Assembly (NCBI RefSeq): GCF_965262965.1
Contig: NZ_OZ253573.1
Span: 1,922,001 to 1,986,000 of the forward strand
DNA from: Poriferisodalis sp965262965
Lineage (GTDB): Bacteria > Actinomycetota > Acidimicrobiia > Acidimicrobiales > Poriferisodalaceae
Length of the DNA: 64,000 nt
Direction of reading: 5' to 3'
The translations under genes and the position numbers were made by a program. This document shows, in pieces, positions 9,058-18,942 of this stretch (its first letter is position 1; each line of letters opens with the position of its first letter). The notes beneath the pieces are model-generated. The model was given only the letters and a program-made list of their open reading frames with translations, ran no database searches and had not been told where the DNA came from.

Positions 9058-9780
9058 ATGAGCGTCGCGGAGTACGTGGTCGCGGCTCTCTTCATCGCCG
9101 TGGGGGCCGGCACGCAAGCGTGCATCGGCATCGGCATGGGCCTCATCGCCGGGCCGATCCTGGTGGTCATGGAACCCACCTTCGTGCCGGGTCCGATGCT
9201 GATGGTGGCGGGGGGCATCAACCTGCGCAACGCGATCGCCGACCGGACCTCGCTGAAAGCCACGGCCTTGCGGCGGCAGCTGACAGCGGCGCCATTGGGA
9301 CTGGTGGGGGGCGTGGCGCTGCTCTCCGCCTTGAGCGATCGCTCCTTGGCAATCGCCGTGAGCCTGTTCGTGCTGCTGGCTGTTGCCGTGCAAGCCGCCG
9401 GCACACGACCGCCCGAAGGTCGCTTGGCCGACTACGCCGCCGGCGCCGGCACGGCGTTCTCATCATCAGTGGCAGCCGTGCCCGGTCCGGTGTACGCCGT
9501 ATTCGCCAGCCACTGGAAGCCAGCAGCACTGCGAGCCACCCTGGCGACCTACATGCTGATCGTCGGCACCGCGATCATCGTCGCCCTCGTCATCATCGGC
9601 GATTTCGGATTGCGCCAGCTGTGGCTCGGACTGGGCCTGCTGCCCGCGGTCGCGCTCGGCCTCCCGATCGGCCGGTGGCTGCGGCCCCGCCTCGCCGGCC
9701 CGCGCTTCCGGATGATCGTGCTCGGCGTCGCAGCCACCAGTGCGACCGTGGTGCTGATCCGCCAGTTCGTCAGCGGCTGA
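9058..9780 (+). CDS. TauE/SafE-family membrane permease
   Basis: This 240-aa, very hydrophobic protein has about seven or eight membrane segments. The N-terminal segment with IGIGMGLIAGPILVVMEP and the repeated half-structure are typical of the TauE/SafE (DUF81) family of sulfite, sulfonate or organic-anion exporters. AGGAG precedes the ATG at a proper distance. The 94-base gap behind the acyl-CoA dehydrogenase contains no gene and the two may be one transcript. The exported anion cannot be inferred. Confidence 0.75.
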   Translation: MSVAEYVVAALFIAVGAGTQACIGIGMGLIAGPILVVMEPTFVPGPMLMVAGGINLRNAIADRTSLKATALRRQLTAAPLGLVGGVALLSALSDRSLAIAVSLFVLLAVAVQAAGTRPPEGRLADYAAGAGTAFSSSVAAVPGPVYAVFASHWKPAALRATLATYMLIVGTAIIVALVIIGDFGLRQLWLGLGLLPAVALGLPIGRWLRPRLAGPRFRMIVLGVAATSATVVLIRQFVSG

Positions 9781-9957
9781 GCAAATCTGCGGCTTACGCG
9801 ACTGCGATCAGGACCAGAGGTCCTCCGGGCCCGGTGCCAGTCGGCGCGCTGGCCTGATGGCCGGGGCGATGGCTTGCGCCGCCTGATGTGCCGTGCGTAT
9901 CCGGCCTTGGAGAGCTGAATTGCTGCAGCAACAGCTGGGATCGGGCACACTGGCCTC

Positions 9958-10140
9958 ATGTCAGCGGCGAAGCGCCCACGGCTTCTGCTGAGGGAGTACC
10001 CGCCTCGATCCATGTCCCAAGTGGAGCGCGGCGAGGTGTTGGCGAGCCTGCTCCACCTCGCCATGCATTTGCCGAGGCGAAATTCACCCGAGCTGGAGTA
10101 CCCCGTATTCAGGAGCCGGCGTGAGCGACCAGCCGGCTGA
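9958..10140 (+). CDS. Small basic protein, possible antitoxin partner
   Basis: This 60-aa ORF starts with ATG at 9958 and overlaps the following nucleotidyltransferase by 20 bases, the layout of a coupled toxin-antitoxin pair. The protein is Arg-rich (it opens MSAAKRPRLLLREYPPRS) with a short amphipathic Leu-rich middle. It does not resemble AbiEi or any antitoxin I recognise. The GTG start of the next gene sits in its final codons behind an AGGAG. Coding status rests on the overlap and position only. Confidence 0.4.
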   Translation: MSAAKRPRLLLREYPPRSMSQVERGEVLASLLHLAMHLPRRNSPELEYPVFRSRRERPAG

Positions 10141-10738
10141 GGTTCTTGCTCCCGACATATTGGGGTTGATCCGGCGGTTGCATCATTCCCTTGAGCGCTC
10201 AGGCCTGCCGTACGCCTTCGGCGGTGCGCTGGCGTTGGCGTGGTGCATTCCCGAGCCGCGTACAACCCGAGATGTGGACCTCAACATCTTCATCGAGGCC
10301 GAGTCCGCGGAGGTTGCGGTGGCTGCGCTGCCCCCCGAGATCGTCGCCACCGATGCCGCAAAGTCCGAACTGCGCACGACGGGCCAAACGCGTCTGATGT
10401 GCGACACCATTCCGGTCGATGTCTTCCTCACGAATGATCCGTTTCACACCGAAGTGGCAACACGCGTCGTCCAGCATCCGTTCCTGGGCGAGCAGATGCC
10501 GTTCCTGTGCTGCTCAGACCTCGCCGTTTTCAAGGCGTTCTTCGACCGGCGAAAGGACTGGTTCGACCTGGGCGAGATGTTCGAAGCGCGCTCGATCGAT
10601 CTGGCAGAGATGACAACGCTCATCGCAGAACTGCTGGAGGATCCCGACGACCATCGCATCGCCCAGCTTCGCCAAGCACACGACGACGGAGAGCGCACAC
10701 GACTCCGCCGCGCCGCCAGCGATGACGGAAGTTCTTGA
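10121..10738 (+). CDS. Nucleotidyltransferase-fold protein, AbiEii-like toxin candidate
   Basis: This 205-aa protein shows the minimal nucleotidyltransferase signature: FGGALALAW near residue 34, then TTRDVDLNIF about 20 residues later, supplying the two carboxylates that hold metal. A third acidic strand follows at PVDVFL. This domain occurs in MNT/AbiEii-type toxins, which transfer nucleotides to tRNA or proteins, and in antibiotic adenylyltransferases. The GTG start is supported by AGGAG eight bases upstream. It overlaps the 60-aa ORF and converges on the DUF499 gene of the defence locus, with 33 bases between their stops. Toxin function is inferred from fold and context. Confidence 0.65.
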   Translation: MSDQPAEVLAPDILGLIRRLHHSLERSGLPYAFGGALALAWCIPEPRTTRDVDLNIFIEAESAEVAVAALPPEIVATDAAKSELRTTGQTRLMCDTIPVDVFLTNDPFHTEVATRVVQHPFLGEQMPFLCCSDLAVFKAFFDRRKDWFDLGEMFEARSIDLAEMTTLIAELLEDPDDHRIAQLRQAHDDGERTRLRRAASDDGSS

Positions 10739-10771
10739 AGGCTTCACGGCGCTGGCAGCCTGATGGGGCCA

Positions 10772-13666
10772 TCACAACTCGGCAGCGACGCAGTTGATTT
10801 CTGCTGTCTGAGCGGCAGCGACCAGCTTGTCCTTGGTGGCCGCGCCCGCGGTGATGCTGAGGCTCATCTGAACGTGGACGGCGTCATCATCCACGGCGTT
10901 CGCTACCGCCAGAAGGAACTGCCGCACGGCGTCACGGGGACTGCTGTCGTCCCGCAGTGATTGCGTGACCGAGGCACTCACCCGAAACTCGGTGCGCTCT
11001 GGGGGAGGTGGATCAACCGGAGGGTCCGGGCCGACCGGCGGATCAATGACTACTGGGGGGTCGCCACCGTCGGGATCATCGGTTGATTCCTGCGCCGGTT
11101 GGCGGATCCGCAGATCGGTCGACCCCAGGTTGAGGTGCCCCTCGTTGGCCACCTGCCGCACTTGGTCGCCGGAGTCGACGATCTCGATATCGCCACCCGA
11201 TACTGCCTCGAACAGGGCCCGGCGCAGGTCGCCTTCGCCCCCCGGCAGCAGCGGCAGTCGGGGCGCCTTCCAGAAGTCGTCTCGAATCTCGCACAGCGGG
11301 CGGTTCCAGTCGTTGGTCCGCAGGTTGTGCATCAGCGCCTGCCGGTCGAGGTCACCGGCTGCGAACGCCTTGCCGGCCTCCTGCAATGCCGACCACACCA
11401 CCGAACCGTCGAGCGCCGACTGATTCTCGGACTGGAATCGGATATCGCGCATGACACGCCCGTCGGGCCCCTCGGCCAGGTACAGCACATGCGCGTACGC
11501 CTTGTTGACAAGGCTCCCAAACCGGCGCTGCGTCTCACGCGATTGGCCGCCGGCGCTCTTGGACATTTCCGCGTCTTGTTGGACCGCCGCCAACGCCAAG
11601 GTGCGTTCCCACGCGATCACATCGGCGGCAAGGTTGCGAGCTTGCCGCCGACTCTGGGTGTTGATGACCGCAAAGACCGCAGATGACGCCCACGTCATGG
11701 GCAGCGCCTCGGTACCGAGGCCCATCGCCGCTTCGGCGGCCAGACGCGTCGCCGCATCGACTCCGTTGAGCAGGCTGAACCAGCGGGAATCCAGCACCAC
11801 GAGTCGGCACTTACGCGCTTGATCGATGCCTGCACTACCCAGCAGTTCACGAAGCTCAGCTGTCTCGGGGGCAACATCGAATTCGCCATCCACTGGCAAT
11901 ACGGCGTCGAACGGCCCGCTGTTCGCCCCCTCGAATGCCGCACGGCTGACTCGTTCGTCCCGTTCGGCGTCAGTGACCGCCTCGCGTTCTCTCCGCACGA
12001 GCATGTTCAGCGTTTGACGGGTCTCGATGTGCCACCGCTTCGGCTGCTTGCCCGACCCGGCAGTCGAGTCGACTGCGGCGAGGCCGTCAGTGGGGTGGCA
12101 CAGTTCCTGCCAGACGACCTCGGCGTCGCCGTACCCGAAGGCGTTCGACGGCACGAATGATGCCGCCAGCAGCTCTGCCTCGGTGGCACCACGGCGGCCT
12201 TGGGGACGCGGGCTCAGCGAGTAGACGAACAGCGCCGTGGCCATGCGCTCGGCCGCACGAGGGTTGAGCTGCTCCCAGCCAGTGCTCGAGCGCCGCAGAT
12301 CAGCCAGGCGTGCGGCGCCGCGGTCGAGGTGGTCGGGGTCGACGATGTTGCCGGCACAAATCTCGCGCAGGCTCGACTGGGTGCGCTGATCGCTGACCAG
12401 CCCCGAGTCCAGCAGCGCATCGCGCACCTCGCGAGACGACATCGGCAGGTCGCCGGGCCCGATCAGGGCCGGGGCCCACTCGCCCGCTTGGCCGCGCTGG
12501 AGCTGCTCGTAGGCAGTGGCGGCAAAAACTTGCAATGTCGAGCGCACCCGCTGGAATCCTGCCTGCTGGGACCACTCGTTCTCGGCGAGGTCGATCAGCG
12601 AGGGATGAAACGGGTAGCAGCGCCCCACGGCTTCCGCAAAGCCGCCGTCGGAATGGGGCAGCTTGCCGAAGACGTGCTCCGTCCATCGGCTCTGCATCTC
12701 CGACGTGATCCACTCGGCGCAGCGATCGGTGACTTCGCTCGGTGGGGGTCCGTCAAACAGTCGTCTTCGGATGATGTCGGCAAAATCGCCGCCGCTCGTC
12801 ACCGTGGTCGCCTCGCCGTTGCGGATAAGCAGGTCCTCCAACTCGGCACGGCACTTGGCGCCGGTCTCGTTCAGGGCGATGCGGTCCTTCTCCGACGCGA
12901 TCATCACCACCACCGCAGCGCAGTTGTCAACGTCGTTCACCGCATCGAGCAGTGCTCGTAAGAACGCCATGTCGTCGAGTGCGCGTTGTTCGGACTGGTT
13001 CGACACCCAGCGGATGTAATCCATGATCTCGTCGATCAGGATCAGCACGGGACGTCCGATGTCGGAGAGCGCGGCTTCGATGGCCTCCTTGTTGGGAAGC
13101 TGCCCCTTGTAGTGCTCGTACTTCTTGTACGCACCTTCGAACAGACGCCACAGGAAGCGCTCGCCGAGCGTCCGGGCCGGGCCATCGTGAGCTTCGCGCG
13201 GTGCGGGATTGTCGCAGTCCAGCACGACGCAGCGCGGGCCGCCGAGGTCCGGGGCGAGCGTTTCGCTTCCGGCGATCTCCTTGGCCTGCACCAAGACCGC
13301 CGCGCCGAGGTCGGTCGCAGCGAAGTGGCTCGGATTGTTCGCCAGATGCCAGAGCCCGATGAGCCCGTGCGATTTGCCGCCGCCCATCGCCTGGTCGAGC
13401 CGCCAGAGCGCTCGTACACGCTTCGAAGGCTCGGCTTTCGCACCCAGCCGCACCGCGATTTTGGCCATGAGGTCCACAAGGCTGCCCGTTGGGTAGGTGA
13501 TCTGCCCGTAGTAGGTCGGGTCGGCATACTGCGATCGGCCCGAGGCACCGCCGAAGACCGCATCGTGCAGCGACGCTTGAACATCGTCGATGTTGCCTCG
13601 TGCGGCTTCGACCTCGGGCCGCAACTTGATGGCCTGCCACCACGGCGTCGCCCCAGATGTGGTCAC
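10772..13666 (-). CDS. DUF499 ATPase of a defence locus
   Basis: This 964-aa protein matches the DUF499 family of large P-loop ATPases found beside DUF1156 methyltransferases and helicases in anti-phage islands. Walker A is MGGGKSH (94-100) and Walker B is LILIDEI (208-214). The region around residue 860-880 is a Pro-rich linker before a ~90-residue C-terminal domain. The GTG at 13666 is chosen because GGAGG lies 9 bases upstream and because GTGA here overlaps the stop of the methyltransferase gene, a 4-base coupling. This gene reads intact even though both upstream genes of the operon are broken, so any activity it retains would be without partners. Its biochemical role is not established to my knowledge. 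Confidence 0.85.
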   Translation of the reverse strand: MTTSGATPWWQAIKLRPEVEAARGNIDDVQASLHDAVFGGASGRSQYADPTYYGQITYPTGSLVDLMAKIAVRLGAKAEPSKRVRALWRLDQAMGGGKSHGLIGLWHLANNPSHFAATDLGAAVLVQAKEIAGSETLAPDLGGPRCVVLDCDNPAPREAHDGPARTLGERFLWRLFEGAYKKYEHYKGQLPNKEAIEAALSDIGRPVLILIDEIMDYIRWVSNQSEQRALDDMAFLRALLDAVNDVDNCAAVVVMIASEKDRIALNETGAKCRAELEDLLIRNGEATTVTSGGDFADIIRRRLFDGPPPSEVTDRCAEWITSEMQSRWTEHVFGKLPHSDGGFAEAVGRCYPFHPSLIDLAENEWSQQAGFQRVRSTLQVFAATAYEQLQRGQAGEWAPALIGPGDLPMSSREVRDALLDSGLVSDQRTQSSLREICAGNIVDPDHLDRGAARLADLRRSSTGWEQLNPRAAERMATALFVYSLSPRPQGRRGATEAELLAASFVPSNAFGYGDAEVVWQELCHPTDGLAAVDSTAGSGKQPKRWHIETRQTLNMLVRREREAVTDAERDERVSRAAFEGANSGPFDAVLPVDGEFDVAPETAELRELLGSAGIDQARKCRLVVLDSRWFSLLNGVDAATRLAAEAAMGLGTEALPMTWASSAVFAVINTQSRRQARNLAADVIAWERTLALAAVQQDAEMSKSAGGQSRETQRRFGSLVNKAYAHVLYLAEGPDGRVMRDIRFQSENQSALDGSVVWSALQEAGKAFAAGDLDRQALMHNLRTNDWNRPLCEIRDDFWKAPRLPLLPGGEGDLRRALFEAVSGGDIEIVDSGDQVRQVANEGHLNLGSTDLRIRQPAQESTDDPDGGDPPVVIDPPVGPDPPVDPPPPERTEFRVSASVTQSLRDDSSPRDAVRQFLLAVANAVDDDAVHVQMSLSITAGAATKDKLVAAAQTAEINCVAAEL

Positions 13667-15258
13667 GTCGGCGTGCCTCCTATGCCCATCGAGAGCTGCT
13701 CGCCCTCGTCTTGCTGCTGTCGTTGCGCCCTGCGCTCGTCTTCGGCAATCACGGCAGTGCCAGTGAGGATTGCTGTGCGATTGCGGGTCACCCAGGTCCA
13801 CACGTCACCGTCTGCGTCGGTGTCGCCGAGGTCGGCAGCGAGCTGCGCCATGACCGCCCACAGCAACTCGTCGCTGGCGCTGTCGGTTGAAGCGAGCACG
13901 TCAGCAATGGTGCTAACCGACTTTCCCGCCAGCGCTACGGCGAAGGCAACATCGATGACCGCCAGCCCGGGCGCGAGTTCGGTCTTGCCGATGCCGCTTT
14001 GAGTCGCGGTGGCGAATCTGTACGTCGACTTGACCTTGTGGAGCAGTCCGCGTGTGTCGCTCTCGTCCATGTCGTGGGTGAGCCGTTCCCACCTGGGCTC
14101 TGATCCGGAGGCGGGGTTGCGCTGGTACTGGCGCGTCCAGGAAAGTGCGAATTGCGTGCGTTTGTCGAACGCCTCCAGCGGAAACGAGCCGATCCGCAAG
14201 TCGGCAATCTCTCCGACCAGCCGCCGCGCAAGAGTGAGGAAATGATCGGCCTCGACCGGCCTTCCCCTATGATCCAGCACGGCGCTATAGCGACCTGCCG
14301 CCTCCATCGCCGGCCCATAGGCAGCCATGCGCTGATCGCGCAGCGCTGCAAGCCCGGCATCGGACCACAACGGCATCCGCTCGGCGATCTCCCGGCGGAT
14401 CTCTGCTTCGACATCGGCGAGTCGACCCTCACTGCGATCAGATTCCGCCGGCCGGCACGCCAGCGTGAGCGTGGTCTCGATATTGGCCTTGCCCATCTGG
14501 CTGCCGTGCTCGGTGCGCGCCGGCCATGACCCCGTCAGGATCAGGCCCGCTGCGTGAATCGCCGCAAGCAGGCCCTGCCATACCTCAGGGTCGTCGTGGC
14601 CGAACATGATCGTCACGACACCGGCGTGCTCAACCACGCGACAGGCCTCGCTGAACGCCGCCGTGATACACCGGTCATAGTGCTCCGGCGTCCGATGATC
14701 GCCGCTGCGAGCGTGCGCCATCTTGACCACTGCCTCGTCGAACTTCTCTTGAACCCCGGCCGGATTGGCAGTGACCCTCAACTCCGAGTGAGTGCTCGCC
14801 AGCGCACGCTTGAGCCACACATAGAAGTAGTCAGACGAATCCGAATACTCGACCATCGAGCTATAGGGCGGATCGGTCACGACTGCGTTCAATGTGCCGG
14901 AACCAAGCGCCAGTGCCGCTGCACTTCCACGTTCAAGCGATGCCGAAGTTCCACTGGCTCTGCCAAGCTGATGACGAAGAGCGTTGATGGAAAGTGTGGT
15001 GACAGAACGCCAGGTTCCGGGACCTCTGGCGCATCCAACTTCCAAGTAGTCGTTCCCGAAGGGAACCACGGCCCCGTTCGCATATATGTCACGGACACAA
15101 TCTCGGCCAATGTGAAGCGCAGCACCTCTCGTTCGAAATCGGAGCAGACGCACCAAGACTGAGGCGGCGTATCTGGCGAGAACACTGGTGTAAGCACCAG
15201 TTGACTCGATGGCACCAAGGATGGTCTCGGAAACCGCTTCAATAGATCGCGCTAAATC
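13663..15258 (-). pseudogene. DUF1156 DNA methyltransferase, 5' end removed by IS remnant
   Basis: About 530 codons of a DNA methyltransferase survive. The amino-methyltransferase motif TDPPYSS is followed by a segment ending SDYFYVWLKRAL, the arrangement seen in DUF1156-family adenine/cytosine-N methylases. The N-terminal part, including the DUF1156 domain and roughly 250-350 residues, is missing: the coding sequence runs straight into the terminal repeat of an ISL3 element at 15259. The open frame continues through the antisense of the transposase to 15597, but that part is not methyltransferase sequence. The stop overlaps the DUF499 start (GTGA). Loss of the N-terminus, and of any native start codon, predicts no function. 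Confidence 0.8.
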
Positions 15259-15820
15259 GGCTCTTCGCGTTTGAGGGTGGAGTTGGTGGTGTGAGGGTCC
15301 CGGTGTGAACGCGGGGGATCCCCCAGAATCGGAGGTGTCTATGCCGCCGAGTCCTGGAGGATCCCCGTGGAGAGCGACCCTACGCGTGTCAATGAGCTGC
15401 TGGTCGGACTCGGCGCCGATGTGGAAGCGGTGTCGGTGGGCGACGAGCCGGGCCGGCCGTTGAGGGTCCTGGTGCGGCTTCGTTCGCCGCGGCCGGTGTG
15501 CGGGTCCTGCGGCGGGTCTGTGTGGTCGAGCGGCGTCAGGCGTGTGGAGCTGGTGGACCTGGGGCGTTCGGGCGGCCGGTGCGGCTGGTGTTGGCAAAGC
15601 GCCGCTGGCGGTGCCCGAATGGGGACTGCGCGGTGGGGACGTTTACTGAGCAGTCGCCAGAGATAGCGCCGCCGCGGGCGCGTTTGACGTCGCGGGCAGC
15701 GCGCTGGGCGACGCGTCGGGTGGGGCGGGGCCGCACCGTCAAAGAGATCGCCGCGGAGCTGGGCTGCAATTGGCACACCGTGATGAGAGAAGTGCGGCGC
15801 TGGGGAACAGCGCTGCTCGC
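15259..15820 (+). mobile_element. ISL3-family insertion sequence, 5' remnant
   Basis: The left terminal sequence begins GGCTCTTCGCGTTTGAGG at 15259. A transposase start (GTG 15367) follows, with an N-terminal zinc-finger-like region carrying two CxxC pairs. The reading frame shifts near 15545-15560 (the continuation ORF reads RPVRLVLAKRRWRCPNGDC and later ELGCNWHTVMREVRRWG), so the transposase is frameshifted. The element stops abruptly around 15800-15835, where helicase sequence resumes on the other strand. The DDE catalytic domain and right terminal repeat are missing. It is immobile and marks a deletion that fused it to the helicase gene. Confidence 0.75.
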
Positions 15821-18253
15821 AGCCGCCCGTCCTTCCGCGATAGCACCCTCGTACACATGCAGCTCGTAGTCGTCGGCCTCGTTCGGGTCGTACAGCCGGC
15901 CGCCTCGCAACAAATCGGGTGCCACATGCATTCCGACGGCCTCGGCCAGTTCCCCGAAGGCATCCTCACCAGGTCCGAGTACCACCGCTTCGGCAGCCGA
16001 GGCCACCCCTGCCAACTTCGCTTGCTGCTTTGCGGCGCTGCTGGTCGCCACCAGTCGCAGTTTCTCCCCGGCGTTCGGCACGAGCGATTCGGGCAGCTCC
16101 ATGTGCTTGCCGCCGAGCAGCCAGAACCCCGTATCTGCGGCAGCAGACCGCTCGAAGGTGATTGCGCTGGCGGAAGCAGCGACGCTCGCAAAGCGCTCGA
16201 CGACATGCGGGTTGATGCGCTCCAGCCGATCGTCGTGCAGCACCTGGTGCGCCGCCCCCAACTCGACGGGACTGTGCAGATGCGCCTCTGCGTTGCTCTG
16301 ACGCTCGTGCGCTTGCCGAAGCCGCTCGGCAGTGATCCGACCGACCGCCTCCAACGCAGCTGACTGCGCGCTGTCTCCCTCAAAGCACCGACCGAGCATC
16401 TGCGCCAGATCGGGCACGCTCGCTTCATCGAACGTTTGCTCGGTGATCAGGCGGAGGCTGTCGAACATCTTGCCGTCGAGCTCATTGGCTGCCGCAACCA
16501 GGTTGTCGAGCAGCCGGGCCAAGGCGTCGCCTTCTCGCGTGTCGGTGGCGACGATGTTGTAGAGGCGAACGTCGCGGCCCTGACCGATGCGGTGGATCCG
16601 GCCCATGCGCTGCTCCAGGCGCACGAGCGACCACGGGATATCCTAGTTCACCAGCACATGGGCGCTCTGCAGGTCGATGCCCTCATTGCCGGCGTCGGTG
16701 GAAATCAGCACCTCGAACTTGCCGGAGGCGAACTGCGCTCGGGTCTCGTCACGAATGGCGTGGGAATCGCGGCCCGAATATGTCCGCGCCGTGAAGCCTG
16801 CCGACACGAACCGATCACGCAGCCAATCCGCTGTGTCGGCGTACTCGGTGAATACCACTGCCAGTTCACCCGAACCGGCAGTGATGCCGTTCGGCACGAG
16901 GCATTCCTCGACCATGCGTGGCCACTTGGACGCCCTGACTCCGTCAAGCTGGGCGAGGTCCGTGTCCAGCCGCTGCAGCACCTGGGCGATTTCCCGGCGC
17001 TCTGCGCGTGTGTCGATCGAGTCCTCGTTGACCACCCGCGCTTCAGACGCCGCTTCGTCGTCTTCGCCATTCGGGTCTGCCTCGCGAGCAGCATCGGCGG
17101 GACTCTGGATACCGATGCGATCCATGCGGCGACGCAACGTCTCCGCCAGCGAATACAGCGACGATGCTGCGCGTTTGCCATACACCATGCGCGCCAAGCT
17201 CTGCGCGGCGGGCGGGAAGTAGCGGCTGACCAGCGAGAGTGCTTCGTCGTAGTAAGCCCGCTCGGCGGCGTTCAGCGGGACCCTCACGTTGTCGGCGCGC
17301 CGGGCCAGAAAGAGCCGCTCGCCGTCGAAGCCGACCAGTTCTTCTTTCATGCGCCGCAAGAAGTGCATAGCGCCGGGCGTCAACTTGCTCGTCGGCTGCT
17401 CGTCGTTCACGTCATCCACGACCGGGAAGACCTCAGGGTCGACGAGGTGCATGAGCGATCGGAACAGCCACTCGTTGCCGCGATGCGGTGTCGCTGTCAT
17501 GAGTACGGCGCGAGGCGCGCCGCGACACAGCATCTGCCCGACGCGCCAAAGAGTCTGCGCCGTGGGAGTCAGCCGATGCGCTTCGTCGATGATGACGGCA
17601 TCCCAGCCCGCGGCATCGGGGTGGATGGCTTCATAGACCGCGGGGTTGACCGCTGCCAGTTCCATCGAAACCACCCACAGCTCATTCGGGCCGGAGAGCG
17701 CGCCCTCACGCGCCGTCGCAGCGGTGATGCGGCGCAGGCCGCCGCCCAGAAAGCGCTCGAAGTCGAGTTGCCACTTACTGACGAGGTGAGCGGGGCACAC
17801 CACGAGCGCCCGCCGGACGTGACCCAGCCGCTGTGCTTCCCGCAGCCACAGGCCGCCCATGATCGTCTTGCCGGTGCCCGGTTCATCGGCCAGCAGGAAC
17901 CGCAGCATGGGCTGGCGCAGCATGTTCCCGTACACCGCTTCGCTCTGATGGGCATAGGGCCGCAGCGGGCTGCTCGCCAGCGCGGAGGGATACGGTGAAC
18001 CGCAAGTGTGGCGCATCCATGCCGCCCACATGCCGGCAAGCGCTGCAACTGGGGCGGCACCGGCGTCGGGGACGAGCACCTCGACCTGCGCAGCCTCGGC
18101 CGGGGCCAAGTCAATCTGGCGCAGCCCGCCGTCCGGGTCGGTCACGAACAGGCGCGTGCCGCCCGTGCCGTCTGGCAGCAGCACCGCTCCGCTCACGGTC
18201 ACGAACTCGGGCTCGCCTCGGAGTCGGATGCGCTGGCCGGCCTCGAAGGTCAC
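15821..18253 (-). pseudogene. SNF2-type helicase, amber stop and 3' truncation
   Basis: The N-terminal 536 residues (18253-16646) hold the helicase motor: DEPGTGKT (123-130), DEAH (223-226) and LMTATPHRG. An in-frame TAG at 16643-16645 follows HVLVN. The same frame continues without a shift as DIPWSLVRLEQRMGRIHRIG, so the stop replaces the residue, normally Tyr, in a conserved motif just before motif VI. The continuation runs about 270 codons and is then cut by the ISL3 remnant near 15820, so the C-terminus is lost too. Such helicases accompany DUF1156 and DUF499 proteins in defence loci. The ATG at 18253 opens the conserved N-terminal region. A substitution error in the assembly could explain the amber stop but not the IS truncation. 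Confidence 0.85.
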
Positions 18254-18471
18254 GCGGACAGGTTAGGACCAAGCACCCTCCAGGCCGAGAGGTGGCTTGG
18301 GCACGGGCGTCGTGACCCTTGCGATGAACTCGCCGCCGAACTCCATCGAAAGTTTCGACATTGCTGCAGTCACGCCTCAGCCGCTGTGTGCGTGATATTG
18401 AACATTATTGAAATATACTGAAATAAACTATTATTATTCACCTGCTCAGCCTGCCGCTCAAGGGAGCCTCA
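18254..18471. promoter_or_regulatory. AT-rich divergent promoter region
   Basis: This gap lies between the helicase (leftward) and a small membrane-anchored protein (rightward). Bases 18392-18440 are strikingly AT-rich for this genome, with repeated ATTATTGAA/ATACTGAA-like words. This is consistent with a strong or foreign promoter, or a binding site for a nucleoid silencing protein. No exact -35/-10 pair is claimed. Confidence 0.4.
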
Positions 18472-18822
18472 ATGTCCGAGCAACATCGAAGCCGCATCTA
18501 TGCTTGGATTCGCGATCAGCACGACGAACCCACTGCGGAGTACCTCATGTCCTGCTTGGCACCATCGCCGGTGTCTGACCTCGTCACCAAGGAATTCTTG
18601 GCTGCCGAACTGTCGCGTTTCGCCACCAAAGAAGAGATGGGCGCCGGCTTTGCCGCGCTGCGCCGCGAGTACGCAGATCAGCGAGCCGAGGACCGCCGCG
18701 AACACGCAGCCCAGCGAACAGAAGACCAACGCGCCGCCCAGCACCGCCACTACTGGCAGATGGGCGTGATACTCGCGGCTGCCACGCCGATCTGGCTCGA
18801 CGCCTTCGGCATCATCGGCTGA
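18472..18822 (+). CDS. Small coiled-coil protein with C-terminal membrane anchor
   Basis: This 116-aa protein has an N-terminal helical region, then FATKEEMGAGFAALRREYAD leading into a highly charged Arg/Glu/Gln segment predicted to form a coiled coil (~60-92), and a hydrophobic C-terminal stretch (~96-114) that could anchor it in the membrane. This layout resembles the DUF1640-like small coiled-coil proteins common in actinobacteria, whose role is unknown. GGGAG precedes the ATG. It is transcribed away from the defence locus behind an AT-rich promoter region. Confidence 0.6.
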   Translation: MSEQHRSRIYAWIRDQHDEPTAEYLMSCLAPSPVSDLVTKEFLAAELSRFATKEEMGAGFAALRREYADQRAEDRREHAAQRTEDQRAAQHRHYWQMGVILAAATPIWLDAFGIIG

Positions 18823-18942
18823 AGTTCTTGGTCGGCCTGCCGGGCGACTCGGCGTGGTTTCCTCGCACCAGATCGGCAGGCGAGCTGATCTGCTGCGGGA
18901 ATCAGCGCGCGTCGCTGGATGAGCGGCTGTCTCGTCGCTGGG

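Noticed and set aside
15259..15597. N-terminal extension of the DUF1156 open frame to 15597
   Set aside because: It is the antisense of the ISL3 transposase; no methyltransferase similarity and no ribosome-binding site.
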